64,000 bases of DNA from Malachius bipustulatus. Taxonomy: Eukaryota; Arthropoda; Insecta; Coleoptera; Melyridae. How positions within the stretch are numbered: position 1 is the stretch's first letter; each line of letters starts with the position of its first letter. Of this stretch, positions 10,324 to 21,200 are shown one piece after another. Under the pieces are notes generated by a model. The model made no database searches. It saw nothing but the letters and a program-made list of their open reading frames with translations, and had not been told where the DNA came from. The stretch spans positions 1,984,001 through 2,048,000 of the forward strand of contig OU342631.1 in NCBI GenBank assembly GCA_910589415.1. Reading direction: 5' to 3'. Made by a program: the position numbers and the translations under genes.

Positions 10324-12035
10324 ATATAGGGTGTTTTGTAATTGAATATCAATATTTAAGGGGGTGATTTTTGGGTCCATTTTAAGAAGAAAACTTCATA
10401 ACAACGTATGTCCTAAAAGTCTTAACTTTTGAGATAGAAGGGTGGTAAAGTTTTTTAAAATAAATAATTTTTTCATAATATCTGTAATACCGCTCTGGAT
10501 ATTTTAACGAAATTTCGTATACAGGTATAGTTTAGTTTAGTTTAGTTTAGTTTACTTTATTGTGCTAATAAAAACAAAGTTTTTTTACACTCGTCGGTAG
10601 GTACAATCACAAAAAAATATCACAGATATAATCAATATACATAACCACTACAAATCATCAATCTCCAACACTGTGCCGTTAGAAGCAAAGCTGTCCCGAT
10701 CAATGTTACTTTCCAGAAACTCCTGAATAGAGTAAAAAGCCTTACGCACAAGAAACTCCTTAATAGAAGTTTTAAAAGCATTAAGACTATAGTTTTGAAT
10801 AAAATCTGGTAACTTATTAAAAAATTTTAAGGCAACGTAGCGTGGACTCCTGTGCGATGCAGAGAGACGACAGAAATCATGCCGGAACATAAATCTACCC
10901 CTAGTCTGATAACTATGAACATCCAGGTTTCTAACAAGTCCTGACCTATTTCTATAAGCAAAGATTAATGCACGAAAGATATACAGAGATGGAAGTGTCA
11001 GAATACGAAGATCCACGAAAACCGATCTACATTCCTCCCTAGGCTTTAAACAAGCGATAAGCCTGATCACCTTCCTTTGAAGACCGAAAATGGTGCAGCT
11101 CCCTGCGCAACTTCCCCACAGAAGTACTCCATAGCTCAAAGCAGACTCGAAAAGAGAAAAGTATGCACACCTCAAGGCAGCCACACTGAGACACACCGAC
11201 AAGCTCCGAAACAGGTAAAGCGTTCTTGAAAGTCTCGATGACAAGTTTTTTACATGAAGATGCCATCTCAGACTTCCATCCATATGAATACCAAGAAACT
11301 TAGCACTAGTCTTATACTCACCCTCAAGCCGATTGCGAAGGGTAAAAATAACTTTAACAGTCTTATCATTGTTCATTACCAATCCATTCCTACCAAACCA
11401 CTCTCTTGCCCTTGCACCGGCCCTATCACAGAGATCAGAAGAACCAGAGAAAGTATCCTGTGGGTATAACGCATCAAGAGGCATTTTTTCATGTACCACA
11501 TTTCGTTTTATCTCCACTAGTCACATCTTGCAGAATTTTACCGGCATATTTTTATATTTTTTTATTGTCATTTTTACGACAGTCTTGTGACCATGTAGAG
11601 AAACAGATTTTATTTTTTTAGACGAAAACCGTGCATCGGTCTGAAAAAAAATAAGTAATCAGATTTGCTTGGAAATTAATGGGGATTCCAAAAATGATTT
11701 CTATTTGAACAGAAATCAGTGGCGTACTATCAATGTCTGCCAAAATATGCAGGTAAAATTCTGCACCATCGTCACTAATGGAAATAAAATGAATTGTGGT
11801 ACATGAAAAAATGCCCCTTGATGCGTAATATCTGTATACGAAATTTCATTAAAATATCCAGTACGGTTTTACAGATATTACGAAAAATTGATTTATTTTA
11901 ATGAAACTTTTCCACCCTGTATCTCAAAAGTTAAGACTTTTAGAACATACACGTTCTTATGAAGTTTTCTTCTTAAAATGGACCCAAAAATCACCCCCTT
12001 AAATATTGACATTCAATTATATAACACCCTGTATA
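10324..12035. mobile_element. Foldback element split by a retrotransposon insertion
   Basis: The ends are TATAGGGTGTT and AACACCCTGTATA, with a TATA/TA flank. The left arm is in two pieces, 10324-10529 and 11463 to ~11560, and the right arm is continuous, ~11730-12035. Subterminal blocks match inversely: GGGGGTGATTTTTGGGTCC against GGACCCAAAAATCACCCCC, and GAGGCATTTTTTCATGTACC against its inverse at ~11797. The break in the left arm is filled by the Jockey-like sequence. Confidence 0.78.
10530..11468 (-). mobile_element. 5'-truncated Jockey-like non-LTR retrotransposon
   Basis: A minus-strand open frame (10648-11462 of the insertion) encodes the C-terminal part of a non-LTR reverse transcriptase: VMNNDKTVKVIF, AKFLGIHMDGSLRW, a thumb region with FESALSYGVLLWGS, LQRKVIRLI, and the end FFNKLPDFIQNYSLNAFK. 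The catalytic YADD part is absent, so this is a dead 5' truncation. The 3' end (low coordinates) has AATAAA and a short (AAACT)n tail at about 10530-10556. GGTATA stands at both borders (10524-10529 and 11463-11468), a probable target duplication. The frame runs on into the host foldback up to 11517; those ~18 residues are not retroelement sequence. Confidence 0.75.
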
Positions 12036-13489
12036 ACATTCTCGGTGTAGAATTTAAAGAGAATACGGGACTATAAACGTCCTCACTGTATGCCTATATA
12101 TGCGCATAAAGTGTAACTTAGTATAAAGTCTGTGAGCGAGTCAATAGTACACTGTATATCAAGAGCGGGAACGACGCCCGGATCGTAGCGAGGGACGTTT
12201 TCATACGATTTGAAGTAGGCTTCGATTAGGTCGAGATATACCTACACGCTATTTTTTAGCGCAATTATGTTAGAACACTGAAAGCTTCAATGTAAAACTA
12301 TCAACCGCCGTCAATCAATAATTTGGTAGGTATAAAATATTATTGTTTTAGCGCGCTTCGACTTGTTTGAAACATCCGTATATCGTGGTATCAATCTCGG
12401 GAGCTCTTAACTGCATGCTTTCTTTCGAGCTGAGAAAACAACTGAGAAAATTTGTAAATCCTAGGACTAGAAAAAGTAGTCGTTATCGGGCTGGGAATAT
12501 TTTTGTACATTTTGAAGCGAGCCACTGTAGTACATCGGGCTGGTAAAGACGTCGTTCAGCCGACTGTTTCCTATCGAAAAGTTAACTTTCAGAGGAGACG
12601 CGCTAAAAACAAATATGTTCTCTACAGAAGAAATATTAAAGTGGAACTTTACTTACGACTACGGGATGATTTAACGGGATGTTATAGTTGCTGACGAACT
12701 ACACCTGTAAAGTTTTTCCCCAAATGAGGTGTAAAATAAGATTTACACGCACATGGATTTTTCATTACAAAACAACATTGTTAATAATTTTTCAATTTGT
12801 TAATATTTTGTTAACAGGCACTTTTTACAGAAATTGTTCAGGCAGTGCTGCTGGTTCATAGTTGCACATATTAATACAGTGATTTAATGATAACCTCTAG
12901 AGATAAGGGTCTTCAACTGCCGACGCAACATAGGAATTTCCGTGCAATTTTTTTATTATCAAATATTTGCGTCATTAGTCATTTTAAAGCAAAATTTAGA
13001 CTTTTCGAAAAAGCATCACATTAAAAGATTTTAGTGATATTTTGTTTGTGCCATTTCAATTGAAAAATAAAAACAAGTAATATCCCTACAGGGATGATTT
13101 TAGAAGTATCTCTGAATGTAGGCGTCACTGAAATTTCAAAATTATGCAAGTTATTGCTACTTTTCATAATTATATCCAGAAGCCTAAGATAGGTATATTT
13201 TGTGGTCTACCATTTCGGTTATACAGGAAGTCGCCATGAACATTATTTTCAATAGATTGAGTGAGGAATGGGTAAAATAAGAAATTTCGATTTTTCAATT
13301 TTTTCAGGATATTTCAGCCACGATTGAAAATATTAAAATTTTTTTCAGGTTCTTATTAGGCATCAAATTGCACAATATTTCCCTAATTGTACCGATTTCC
13401 TCTCTTGCCGTTTCCACGATCCCAATGATGAGCATGAAAAAAGCACGTGAAAATTTTCGATGCAGAATTCAAGTTATAAATTTGGTCGA
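12036..13489. other. No gene recognised
   Basis: AT-rich DNA with a modestly GC-richer patch near 12150-12420. Near 13280-13340 a TTTTTCAGGATATTTCAG motif is shared with the foldback at 55682-56568, so part is repeat-derived. Confidence 0.35.
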
Positions 13490-15275
13490 CCCCGTTGCGT
13501 TCTACGATTTTCACTTTCCGGTACAACGGAGGTCTTCACCTGGACATCGAGGTGAATCCCTCCCCCGTGTGTTAATCGAGTACCTATTTTAACTCCTAAT
13601 TGGGTGTTGTAATGGAATTAGTATTTCCTGATAATATTTGCGAAGTAGCAGATGCTACATCTGACAACGCTGCCTTGTTCTATCTAGACCTGTAACCTAC
13701 TATAGCGAGTTCCTGTCATATAGCGCCACACAATGGGAAGTATTTCTCACTTTCACTCTCTAACGTATAATTTAAAGGGACAGCAGGTGCCGGCCTACAT
13801 CTGCACTAAAGAAACTCGAACTTCTTTACAAATCGGATGGCTTGTGTTTATCTTCGTGGTCAATTCCCTAATTGAATCATTTCTGATAATGGGTTGTTTT
13901 ATTTTCCTCCTAGCTTTATCTCCTGCACAGCGAATTTGTAATTTATTTGTTGGAGTATTCCTATTTCCTGCCTAACTTGGTTTATTTCTATTTATTGACT
14001 TAATTGCGTAGGTACCTACTACTTGTTGTGCCGCCTAATACCTAACTAATTATTTGCCTGATTTAAAATGGGGCCTGCATACGTGGATGTTGCGAATCGG
14101 TTTAATTATTTATCGATGTGGATTTTGTTTCGAAGAGATATCTTCCCTAACTATTTTCTCAATGGATTTTCCCTAATTTGTGAAGGAAATTCCTTCAGGA
14201 TAGGCGCTTTGCCATCTACTAGTGAATTGGTTCGAAGAGAAGTTGCCAACTGCGAATATTGAGTTCGAGATGCGAATGAAGTATGTTTCACTGGGATTTC
14301 CCGGGATAGGTAAAGGAAATTCGACCGGAGTCCGCTATGATGCCATCTCTGGTCGAGTTTTATTAGAATTGTGATTAGAAATTGGCGGGAAACGATTGTT
14401 TTGCCCTTTTCGGGTTTTCGACTGGAGTTTTTCCAAGGTAGATAAGGGAAATTCGACCGGAGTCCGCCAAAGCCATCTCTGGGTACCGTATAAAGGGTTA
14501 GGAAGTCAGATACGACCTGCTCGGAAGCTGATCTCTATCTGCCTTTGAGCTCCGGTAGGACCTCTGCTTTTATAGAAGCAGTCGCCCGATTTCTAACCAC
14601 CGCGCAACAATGCACCTTATTGGCACTGCCCTCATGCCGTGATTTAGCCCTTAATCGTATTTTCCTAATTACGGGACTTAGCGATTTGACCTCGCGACTA
14701 CCTTACTGAATTGTCCTAAACCTGCACTAACAAAATTTTCCTTCAAATCGGTCAACGCGTTTAGGTATTTCTCATTGTGTCTAGTTATTATAATTACACC
14801 GGCTTAACTTTCACTTCGCGTTTACACCTGCTTGCCGTTTAGGTACCGCAGCGAATTTTCGGCTATTGGAGTTTTCGCCCTATCGATTGGTGAAGTTTTC
14901 ATTCTCGTAGTTATGATAACTAACGAGTTACCATTGTTCCTGCAACGGCTTATTGTTTAATTCTGATTTCACATTCTTTCATCCGGTCTGTATCTAGGTC
15001 ATCCTTTTCTCCGTCACGCGGACCGAGATTGCCCTTTACAATACCCTGCCTTACCATCTGGTCGTGTCTACCCTAGCCCGGCCGGTCCTTCCGATGTCTT
15101 TTTAAAGCGCTGGAATTTTACTAGCTAGAGCGCTTCTATTTTATGAATATTTAATGTGCAGGCAGGAATCGTTTCTATTGATGTAACGGCGCGTAGTTGT
15201 GCTTTGATTTTCTAACAATTTTACCTTTTTGTATTCACGTACCTATCTTCTCGCACTGTTTGCTTTTTCGAATTT
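13490..15275. repeat. Long dispersed repeat, copy 1 (LTR-element-like, no coding)
   Basis: Collinear with 24482-26285 from CCCCGTTGCG to AACAATTTTACCTTT, with many substitutions and small indels. Shared blocks include GCTACATCTGACAACGC, a GATGTGGATTTTGTTTCGAAG block, and GCAACAATGCACCTTATTGG. It is richer in GC than its surroundings and contains a TATA-like TTTTATAGAAGCA, which would suit the regulatory part of an LTR element. Just before it is TTTGGTCGACCCC, which resembles a tRNA primer-site junction. No gag or pol was found. The 64-codon frame at 14068 is conserved in the other copy, but so is the surrounding DNA. Confidence 0.6.
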
Positions 15276-18200
15276 CATCGAATTGGAATCAGCCGACTTT
15301 GAGCTATTTAAAAAAAAATAAATTTCAAAAGACTTTGAAGCCCTCTAACGGACAAACGAAGCATTTTAGTATAGAGATAAGTTTGGTCCGAGCGACTTTT
15401 TTTTTAGCTCAGTAATCTGTGGTTGCTCCATGTCCATGGAATATTGGGACACCCTGTATTTCCACAGAATAATACCACCTCATAATATTTACTGACAGTC
15501 ATGTATTTCGGTGTTATTTATTGATTTGCAATGTTAGTACCTATAATATTCATTTAATCTAAAATTGCAGATATGTACTCATTAAAATATTGTATCAATC
15601 ACATCTTTTCTAGTACTTGAATTTAAATTAATACTCTATCTTCAAAAATAGGGTCAAAGATCAAATAATAATATTTTGAAGAAATTTAATTATTCCAAAG
15701 AATTATTTTTGTTTTCCTTTCACACTCAATACTCAAAAAATCCAGTTTGTTACATCAATAAATTATCGGTGACCTAAGACTTCTTGCTGTTTCATACGAT
15801 AAAATTATGCTTTACATAATTATTTAACAGTATCTTCTGACATAGGTATAAAAATTTAATATACAGGTTGATCCACAACTTGTGACTTTAGTTTCAAGGG
15901 TAGGTACCTAAGCCCGGGATGTACGAGAAAAACTATTTCTAAGGGTAAAACTAAAAAAAAATCTTGAAATAATGACTTATTTGAACTCGAAATAGACATG
16001 GTTAGAACTATCTAATGGACGACACAGGGATATCTCAAACCAGTGAAGATACGAGGTTGATTGAAGTAAGCAAAAATGTGCTACTTTGATATGAGTATCT
16101 ACTGTGAGAATTTTTTTTTGGAATATCCCTAATGTTTCCTGACATATCCTGAAAAAACTGAAAGATCGAGGATTCCTATTTTCAACATATCGATTTTCAA
16201 CGATATGATAGTCAGCTTTTGTTTTCCGTATGGACGCCATATTAGATTTCTCTCTGAAAAAGTACAAGAAATTTTTCTGTGTGTAACTGTATACCTATTT
16301 TTCCCCAAAATATGTTAGATAAAATATGTTAGTCAAAAAAAGCGACGAATATGACGTCATCATAATGAAATTTGTTCAAATAAATTCCGTGCCTTTCTTA
16401 TATTGCATATTAATATATCTGCCGTTTTAGCTGATAAAACACCCAACATATTATTTGAAAAAAAATGAAAATAAAAAATTACAAATAAGTAGGTCATACC
16501 TACCTTTTAATTCTTGATCTAGTAAAAAGAAAAAGTCATGAGTCTAAGTGTAGGAGATCTTTAAAATGCTCGTTATTACGTCTTGGGAACATCATAATCT
16601 TAATCAAATCTTATTGGAAAGTTATTTATTTTTTCAATTTTTTTTTTTTTTTGCAATAAATTTGAAAACAGTATCATTTTTGTATAGAGATTGAAAATAT
16701 CTTTCAAACAAAGTGTTATAAAGCTTACCCTTCACATTTTAAAATTTAGGGGTGGTAAATGCTAGACTGAGGGGGATAAAGCGAGGAGTGAATTTTTTAC
16801 GCTACTAAGTGTAACTTTAATAATAAGAAATCGACTTGTTGCGGGTTTTGTTTAATTCCACAAATATTAACTGGGAATATGAATTTCTTCATTACGTATT
16901 ATGGTTTTGAATCAATTACCAACAGTAATATCACAAGTGATTGAATTGTCGCGATAGGTCTGTTGATTTATTATTTTTAAACAAAACCGAGTTTCTTGAA
17001 AACACCACGAATCCGCAGGACCAGTGATCTTTAATCAACTCAGCCGAGTTTAGAAATAAAAGATAATAATTCAATCACGAGTGGTATTTTATTAGACTGT
17101 TTCATGAAAAAAGTGACCCGTCAAAAAAATTAAATTCGGCAGAAGCGACTCATTTTGGCGCGCAACTAAATTTATTTATTGTCGAACTGTCAAAATTTGC
17201 ATTGTTCAGCAATCCGTATCCATGGTTACGACGTTGAAAATCACCACGCTTATAGACCAATCAGAATTTAAAGACTTTTTGGTTATCACGATAAGCAGAG
17301 CTGCATTTGAGTTTGTGATTGATCAGATTACTTGAAAATCATAAAGATTGGTGAAATAGTCACATGTAATACCACTAGAGGTCAAATTATTTCCGGAAAT
17401 TTTTTCGAGCTCACGAATATTTTGAAAATTATCGCGAGCCGAAGGCGAGGGATAATTTTCTTAAAATATTCGTGAGCGAGAACAAAATTTCCTGGTATAA
17501 TTTGATTTCGAGTGGTATTTGGAAAGAAAATTTCACAACAAAATTAGTTTTGAATAGAAAAATTACAATTTAATTGCTAAATAAAAATATGACATGGCGG
17601 CGTAACATAATCACGTGACAACGCCAAACTGACGTTTAATAGCTGCGCCGCCATTATTAGCCCTGTCAAACACAAATTTTAGTTTCTAAACTTCATCAGC
17701 CGAGTGTGGTTTTTGATAATGATAAGTCGACAATTGCGGTACAATAGTAATTATGATTAATATTGATTAGATGCCATTCTTTCCAAAGCGCAAGGATTTG
17801 CTCAGCAGATGGATTCTACCAACAAAAAGTGCCATATACAATTAATTATAAAGATAAAGTGGTCGAACCCCCATGAATTCGCCGTGAGTTAATCCGAAAA
17901 ATTATGTAAGTACCTACCTATTTCACATAGAATTACTAAATTAGGTAAATTAGGTTTCTTCAGATCATTTTTTCGATAGTGAATCCGTGATTTCATACGT
18001 GGTAATACGCGAAAACATCACTTTATTATTAAATTATAATAGAAACTTTAACAAAACGCATTGGTTGATTAATATTAATGACAGCAACAGTCAACAGTTG
18101 ACATTTATAAAGATCCGGTTTGTCACTATTAAACGTCAAAAAAATTTCCACTATAATACTCTCCAGCTTACCCCTGCAGGAGAAAATTTCCGATATAATA

Positions 18201-19214
18201 CACAAATAACCATGGTAACGGTAAGCAATGCTCGTACTTTATTGGCTGAAAATTGATGGCGTGAAATTTTCGACGAAATTCGTCTGAGCCTGGAAGTAAT
18301 ATGAGGATAAATGAATATTTATTTCGTGACTAATATTTTGAGAATTAACAATATTTGTAAGATATTGATGCTTTGCAAGTCTTTCAATCTCATAAATAAA
18401 GTAGATATTATATAACCTATACGCTGAGGGTTAATTGAAATTGTATATGTACAAAGTGATTTTTTTCTCTAAGAATTAATCAGTCTATTAACTAATGAAA
18501 CACAATTTTTTGTGTAAAGCTATCTCTGTGAATCTGTGATAATGTAATACATAATTATTTATTAGAAGGGAAAGTTTTCTTTATGCTAAATTTACAGTTA
18601 TGCGAGAAATGAGCATTTTTAACGCAACTACCTACATCCTCATTTGGTTATGAAAACCATTTAACTAGTAAAAATTTACAAATTTTGCATAAGCAAGCAT
18701 CGAATGTTTCGAAAAATCGTTAATTACAAACGGAGAAAACTTGGAATTATTTTCATCAATACGCCTTTATTGATGATATTTGTTGTAATAATTTAATGAA
18801 GATTATCTTTGTTAATATTTACTGGATACGCATTTCTTGTATAATAAGAAAATTATGCAGAACTGGGAATGACAAATGCAAAATATTATGATGACTAGAG
18901 GTTCAGTCTTATAAATCGCAGTAAAAATAATTAAATTGGTAAATATTGTTAAATTTTCGTTCTCGTCCATTCGCATAACAATAATATCCCTTGTTTGTTT
19001 TCTTTCGCAGGATACTTGTTTGTGAACATTCGAAAAAGACAATCACTTCAATAAATTCTACTTAACGATTTAACATGACGACCAATTGTGTACGGCCGAC
19101 GTTTTACTTACAAAAATTTCCTGCAAAACAGACTTAATTCACATTTAAAAAATATTGGTAGATTACTACTAAGTACTAAGTACTACTTACTACTATCTTG
19201 GGGTATCTGTATTT
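15276..19214. other. No gene recognised; scattered repeat pieces
   Basis: At 15985-16267 there is a single arm related to the foldback at 55682-56568 (GGGATATCTCAAACCAGTGA, GAAGATACGAGGT). At 17400-17485 an inverted repeat pairs CTCACGAATATTTTGAAAAT with its inverse around a GCGAGCCGAAGGCGAGG loop. CGAGTGGTATTT occurs near 17080 and 17510. The remainder is AT-rich and without convincing exons. Confidence 0.4.
17395..17495. repeat. Stem-loop repeat
   Basis: GAGCTCACGAATATTTTGAA is followed ~40 bases later by its near inverse TTAAAATATTCGTGAGCGAG, enclosing CGCGAGCCGAAGGCGAGG. A hairpin of ~30 pairs is possible. It is similar in layout to the hairpins at 37313 and 58905. Confidence 0.55.
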
Positions 19215-19519
19215 TTTTTATGAGAGTGAGACGGAAGTACAGCTTGCGTCTTGATACGCTTATTAGATTGATACGATAAGATTATCGTCCAGCTGATCGG
19301 CTAGTGTCAGTGACAGTGACGCCCTAAATACTGAATAAGGTTTGTGATTTGAAACGTTTTTAATACGAATTCAGCAAAATTACCTGTGATATTCATGTGA
19401 AAATTACGGATAACTTATTAATTGCGTGAATGCCTAAAAATCTATTGTCTTGTTTTTCTAACGTTTAAAAAAAAAGGACAGGGTATATTTTCGCAACGAA
19501 CTACAAAAAATTAAACAAA

Positions 19520-19639
19520 ATGCCTGGGAAACGATTGAACTTCCTAGGACGTGGTCTTGTGGTTAAATTGCTGGAATATTTTACTGCAGAAAAAGAAAAC
19601 GGAGGTCGTATGCTTTCTTTTATAAACGCCACCCAGCAG
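19520..19639 (+). pseudogene. First exon of a DDE-transposase-like protein (N-terminal helix-turn-helix part only)
   Basis: Forty codons from ATG to a perfect donor CAG|GTAGGT: MPGKRLNFLGRG, then VVKLLEYFTAEKENGG, then LSFINATQQ. This resembles the N-terminal DNA-binding helix of a widespread multicopy insect transposase family in which LLEYFxxEKENGG precedes a helix-turn-helix and an IS630/Tc1-type DDE core. No downstream exon is present in the element. The same exon, with the ATG changed to TTG, is at 43957-44074 on the other strand. The family is recalled from memory of similar proteins. Confidence 0.55.
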
Positions 19640-19841
19640 GTAGGTGACATGATATTTCTAATCATAATTATAACAACTTATTATTATCATTCTTACTTAC
19701 TTGCATTATATGTTTTTGTTATCAAAAAGTTTCAAGGCTCTAGGTCGTCAAAAACTGGTCGAAATAATATATTTATAAGATATTCATATTCCTCAACACA
19801 CGCCACTGACAAGAACTGCGATACCGTATCTGGTTCGACTA

Positions 19842-20192
19842 AAGCTGCGTACTCATTATTATAAAGAGCATTTGCTCCGAACGAGCGCGCCGAACAGAGC
19901 AGAGCCGAGCATTCGGAGCGATTATATTTTTCACCCGAGCCCCGAACGAGCATTCGGGTCGGCACTGATCCAGTTGTTCGTAGGTACTTAGTTCGGCAGT
20001 AGAGCTGGTTAATCCCGTCCAGACTGAACGCGAACATCCTTTGATGTACCGACAGAGCTCGGATCGGTCTGAGCACGTTCGCCGAACAACCTGAGCGTGC
20101 TTGGCTCTGTTCGGATGCCCGTCCACATCTGAGCGGTTCAGCTCTGTTCGGGGCGCTCGTTCGGGGCTCGTGCTCTAGTGAGTACGCAGCTT
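19842..20192. mobile_element. Nested MITE with AAGCTGCGTACTCA ends and TA duplication
   Basis: 351 bp with inverted ends AAGCTGCGTACTCA...GAGTACGCAGCTT, flanked by TA at 19840-19841 and 20193-20194. The uninterrupted sister copy near 43740 shows the empty site. The interior is GC-rich with repeated CCGAACGAGCGC and GAACAGAGC motifs in both orientations. The 95- and 114-codon frames across it are by-products of this composition. Confidence 0.78.
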
Positions 20193-20299
20193 TATAGAAA
20201 TAAATGTACGACTCAAATCGAATTTAATGAGATTGTTTAGTCAGAATCAGTGTGGCAGGACAACGGACAACTCTCACGGGACAAATTATAGTATACCTA

Positions 20300-21200
20300 G
20301 TTATCTACAGGAAAAATTTCAGTTCAATTCTTTCGAAAATAGACTCATAAACGGTTATAGAAATTTAGCCATTTTTACCCTTTTCCTACCCACGCCACTA
20401 GCGTATTAATAGGAATAATGCATTTTATTAATTTTATTCCATTAACTCAAATTTCAAATAATTGTCTTCCAATCTTGTAAATTTGGTAAAAAGTTTTTTT
20501 CTAACTTGCTTATACAATATAAGGGGTTCAAAATCTAGTCATTTTTCCTGAAATTGAAAAGGCCGCCATTTTGGAACGGCCGTATCGATTTTACTCAAAT
20601 ACAGTACCAGACGACTACTTGAGAATATCTTACTCCCAAAAAAATGAGCGTTTTTAAAATTTTAGAGAAATAAACATTAAGTAAAAAAAAATCGAATATC
20701 TATTCCATTTTTATTATTTGCTTCTTAAAATTTTTAAGGGTTAAAGGTTATTAGTATAGTTGTCTACTGTAAAAATTTCACTCCAATTTCTTCAAAAATG
20801 TGCTCATAAATTGTTAGAGAAATTTAGCAACTTTTACCCTTTTCCTATATACGCCCCTGGCTTATTAATAAAAATAATTAAAATTTTATTACATTAAACT
20901 ACATTCAAAGTAATTTCTTCTAATCCTGTTTTTTTTTTATTTGGTTCCAAAGTTTTTTCTCAATCTTGCTCATACAGCGGTTCAAAAAATATCAAATTTT
21001 ACAAAATTTCAAATTGTCGCTATTTTGAAACGGCTCGGCCGATTTGACTCAAGTGCAATACCAGACCACTGCTTGTGGATATCTTACTCCCACAAATATT
21101 TCAGCACCCTAGATTGAAAACTGCGACCTGAAATGAGATGACTAAGAACCGGATTTCTGGAATTTTTAAAGAACACCCTGTATAAGTAACGCGACTTTTG
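20300..21200. repeat. AT-rich interspersed repeat block, family with CCGCCATTTTGAAACGGC
   Basis: At least two diverged units. Each has ACTCATAAACGGTTATAGAA, then CCTACCCACGCCACTAGC, TTGCTTATAC, CGCCATTTTGGAACGGC, then ACCAGACGACTACTTG. The same order recurs at 29520-31340 and 31900-32420. No open frame is conserved among copies. Confidence 0.65.

Larger units (their letters stand above)
19215..20275 (+). mobile_element. DNA transposon fragment with a first coding exon, interrupted by a MITE
   Basis: Sequence from GAGAGTGAGACGGAAGTA to GGACAACTCTCACGGG matches, in inverse, most of the element at 43665-44456. The right end keeps the inverted terminal motif GACAACTCTCA; the left end is missing. 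The interior has a presumed promoter, an exon (19520-19639) and a splice donor, but no transposase core, so this is an internally deleted copy. A MITE (19842-20192) sits inside. Confidence 0.68.

Noticed and set aside
10648..11517. Intact host gene of 289 codons
   Set aside because: It is the truncated 3' end of a non-LTR element; its first residues are read from the flanking foldback arm.
14068..14262. 64-codon frame conserved between 14068 and 25025
   Set aside because: Conservation is no higher than in the surrounding non-coding repeat, and no family is recognised.
19732..20126. Minus-strand frames of 114 and 95 codons
   Set aside because: They run across the GC-rich inverted motifs of the MITE at 19842-20192 and have no domain.
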